Under the pieces are notes generated by a model that saw only the letters and a program-made list of their open reading frames with translations, did not search any database and was not told the DNA's origin. Both the position numbers and the translations under genes were made by a program. Shown here piece by piece: positions 31,557 through 31,689 of a DNA stretch of 31,689 bases. This stretch comes from Gnetum montanum (taxonomy: Eukaryota > Streptophyta > Gnetopsida > Gnetales > Gnetaceae). The stretch covers positions 35,115-66,803 of the forward strand of contig MNCI01023578.1 in assembly GCA_015680685.1 (NCBI GenBank), read 5' to 3'. Every line of letters starts with the position of its first letter. Position 1 is the stretch's first letter.

Positions 31557-31689
31557 NGGTTATTCTATATATATTATCTCTTTTATTTTTCCATTTAGGA
31601 ATGTAAATTTCAAATCCATTTGGCAGTGCTTAAATCCTTAATAAGTTGCAAAATCTAATACTATTCTAATCGATTCCAATATTGCAACT

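Noticed and set aside
31092-31590. Extension of the 63-bp inverted repeat into the AT-rich TATTATCTCTTTTA stretch on both sides
   Set aside because: Only a short imperfect match in low-complexity sequence; the exact arms end at the Ns.

Overview
The window looks like intergenic DNA from a large, repeat-rich plant nuclear genome. A gymnosperm is my best guess. This is an inference from the AT-rich background, the heavily decayed nested elements of several classes, an old endogenous caulimovirid and a broken clan-71-type cytochrome P450. A fern or lycophyte is not excluded. I see no intact host gene, no rRNA or tRNA gene and no CRISPR array. There is one 98-base N gap (19028-19125) and single Ns at 1103, 19188, 28782, 31091 and 31557.

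Layout. 1-2050: start of a Ty3/gypsy-type element on the minus strand, with gag running off the left edge, a leader and an LTR-like promoter region. 2840-3180: fragment of a cytochrome P450 gene, minus strand, broken. 3960-8066: a second, very decayed Ty3/gypsy polyprotein, minus strand (gag-like, protease-like, RT, RNase H). 8067-11497: AT-rich DNA with only small tandem duplications. 11498-18649: one LTR of a copia-type family, split by a 5.16-kb GC-rich L1-type LINE (12592-17751, minus strand) that has a 12-bp target-site duplication and an oligo(dT)-facing tail. 18650-19595: unresolved DNA with the gap.

19596-29210: a second LTR of the same copia family, split by a roughly 7.9-kb insertion (19969-27825). 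The insertion carries an endogenous caulimovirid-like element on the minus strand: movement-protein-like, coiled-coil, coat-like, protease, RT and RNase H regions, a TATA element, and a direct repeat of about 210 bp. 29211-31556: polypurine tract and 3' pol (RNase H) of the copia element on the minus strand. Its RT segment lies in the opposite orientation between two 63-bp perfect inverted repeats.

All of these are remnants; nothing here works as an operon or pathway. The useful reading is historical. Copia-family LTRs came first, then a LINE jumped into one and a pararetrovirus integrated into the other. Decay by C-to-T change followed: the LINE's TAG stops sit where Trp or Gln codons are expected, in a CAG context. 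Two structures (19126-19737 and 31028-31556) look like assembly artefacts rather than biology, because their inverted arms are 62 and 63 bp, perfect, and capped by Ns.
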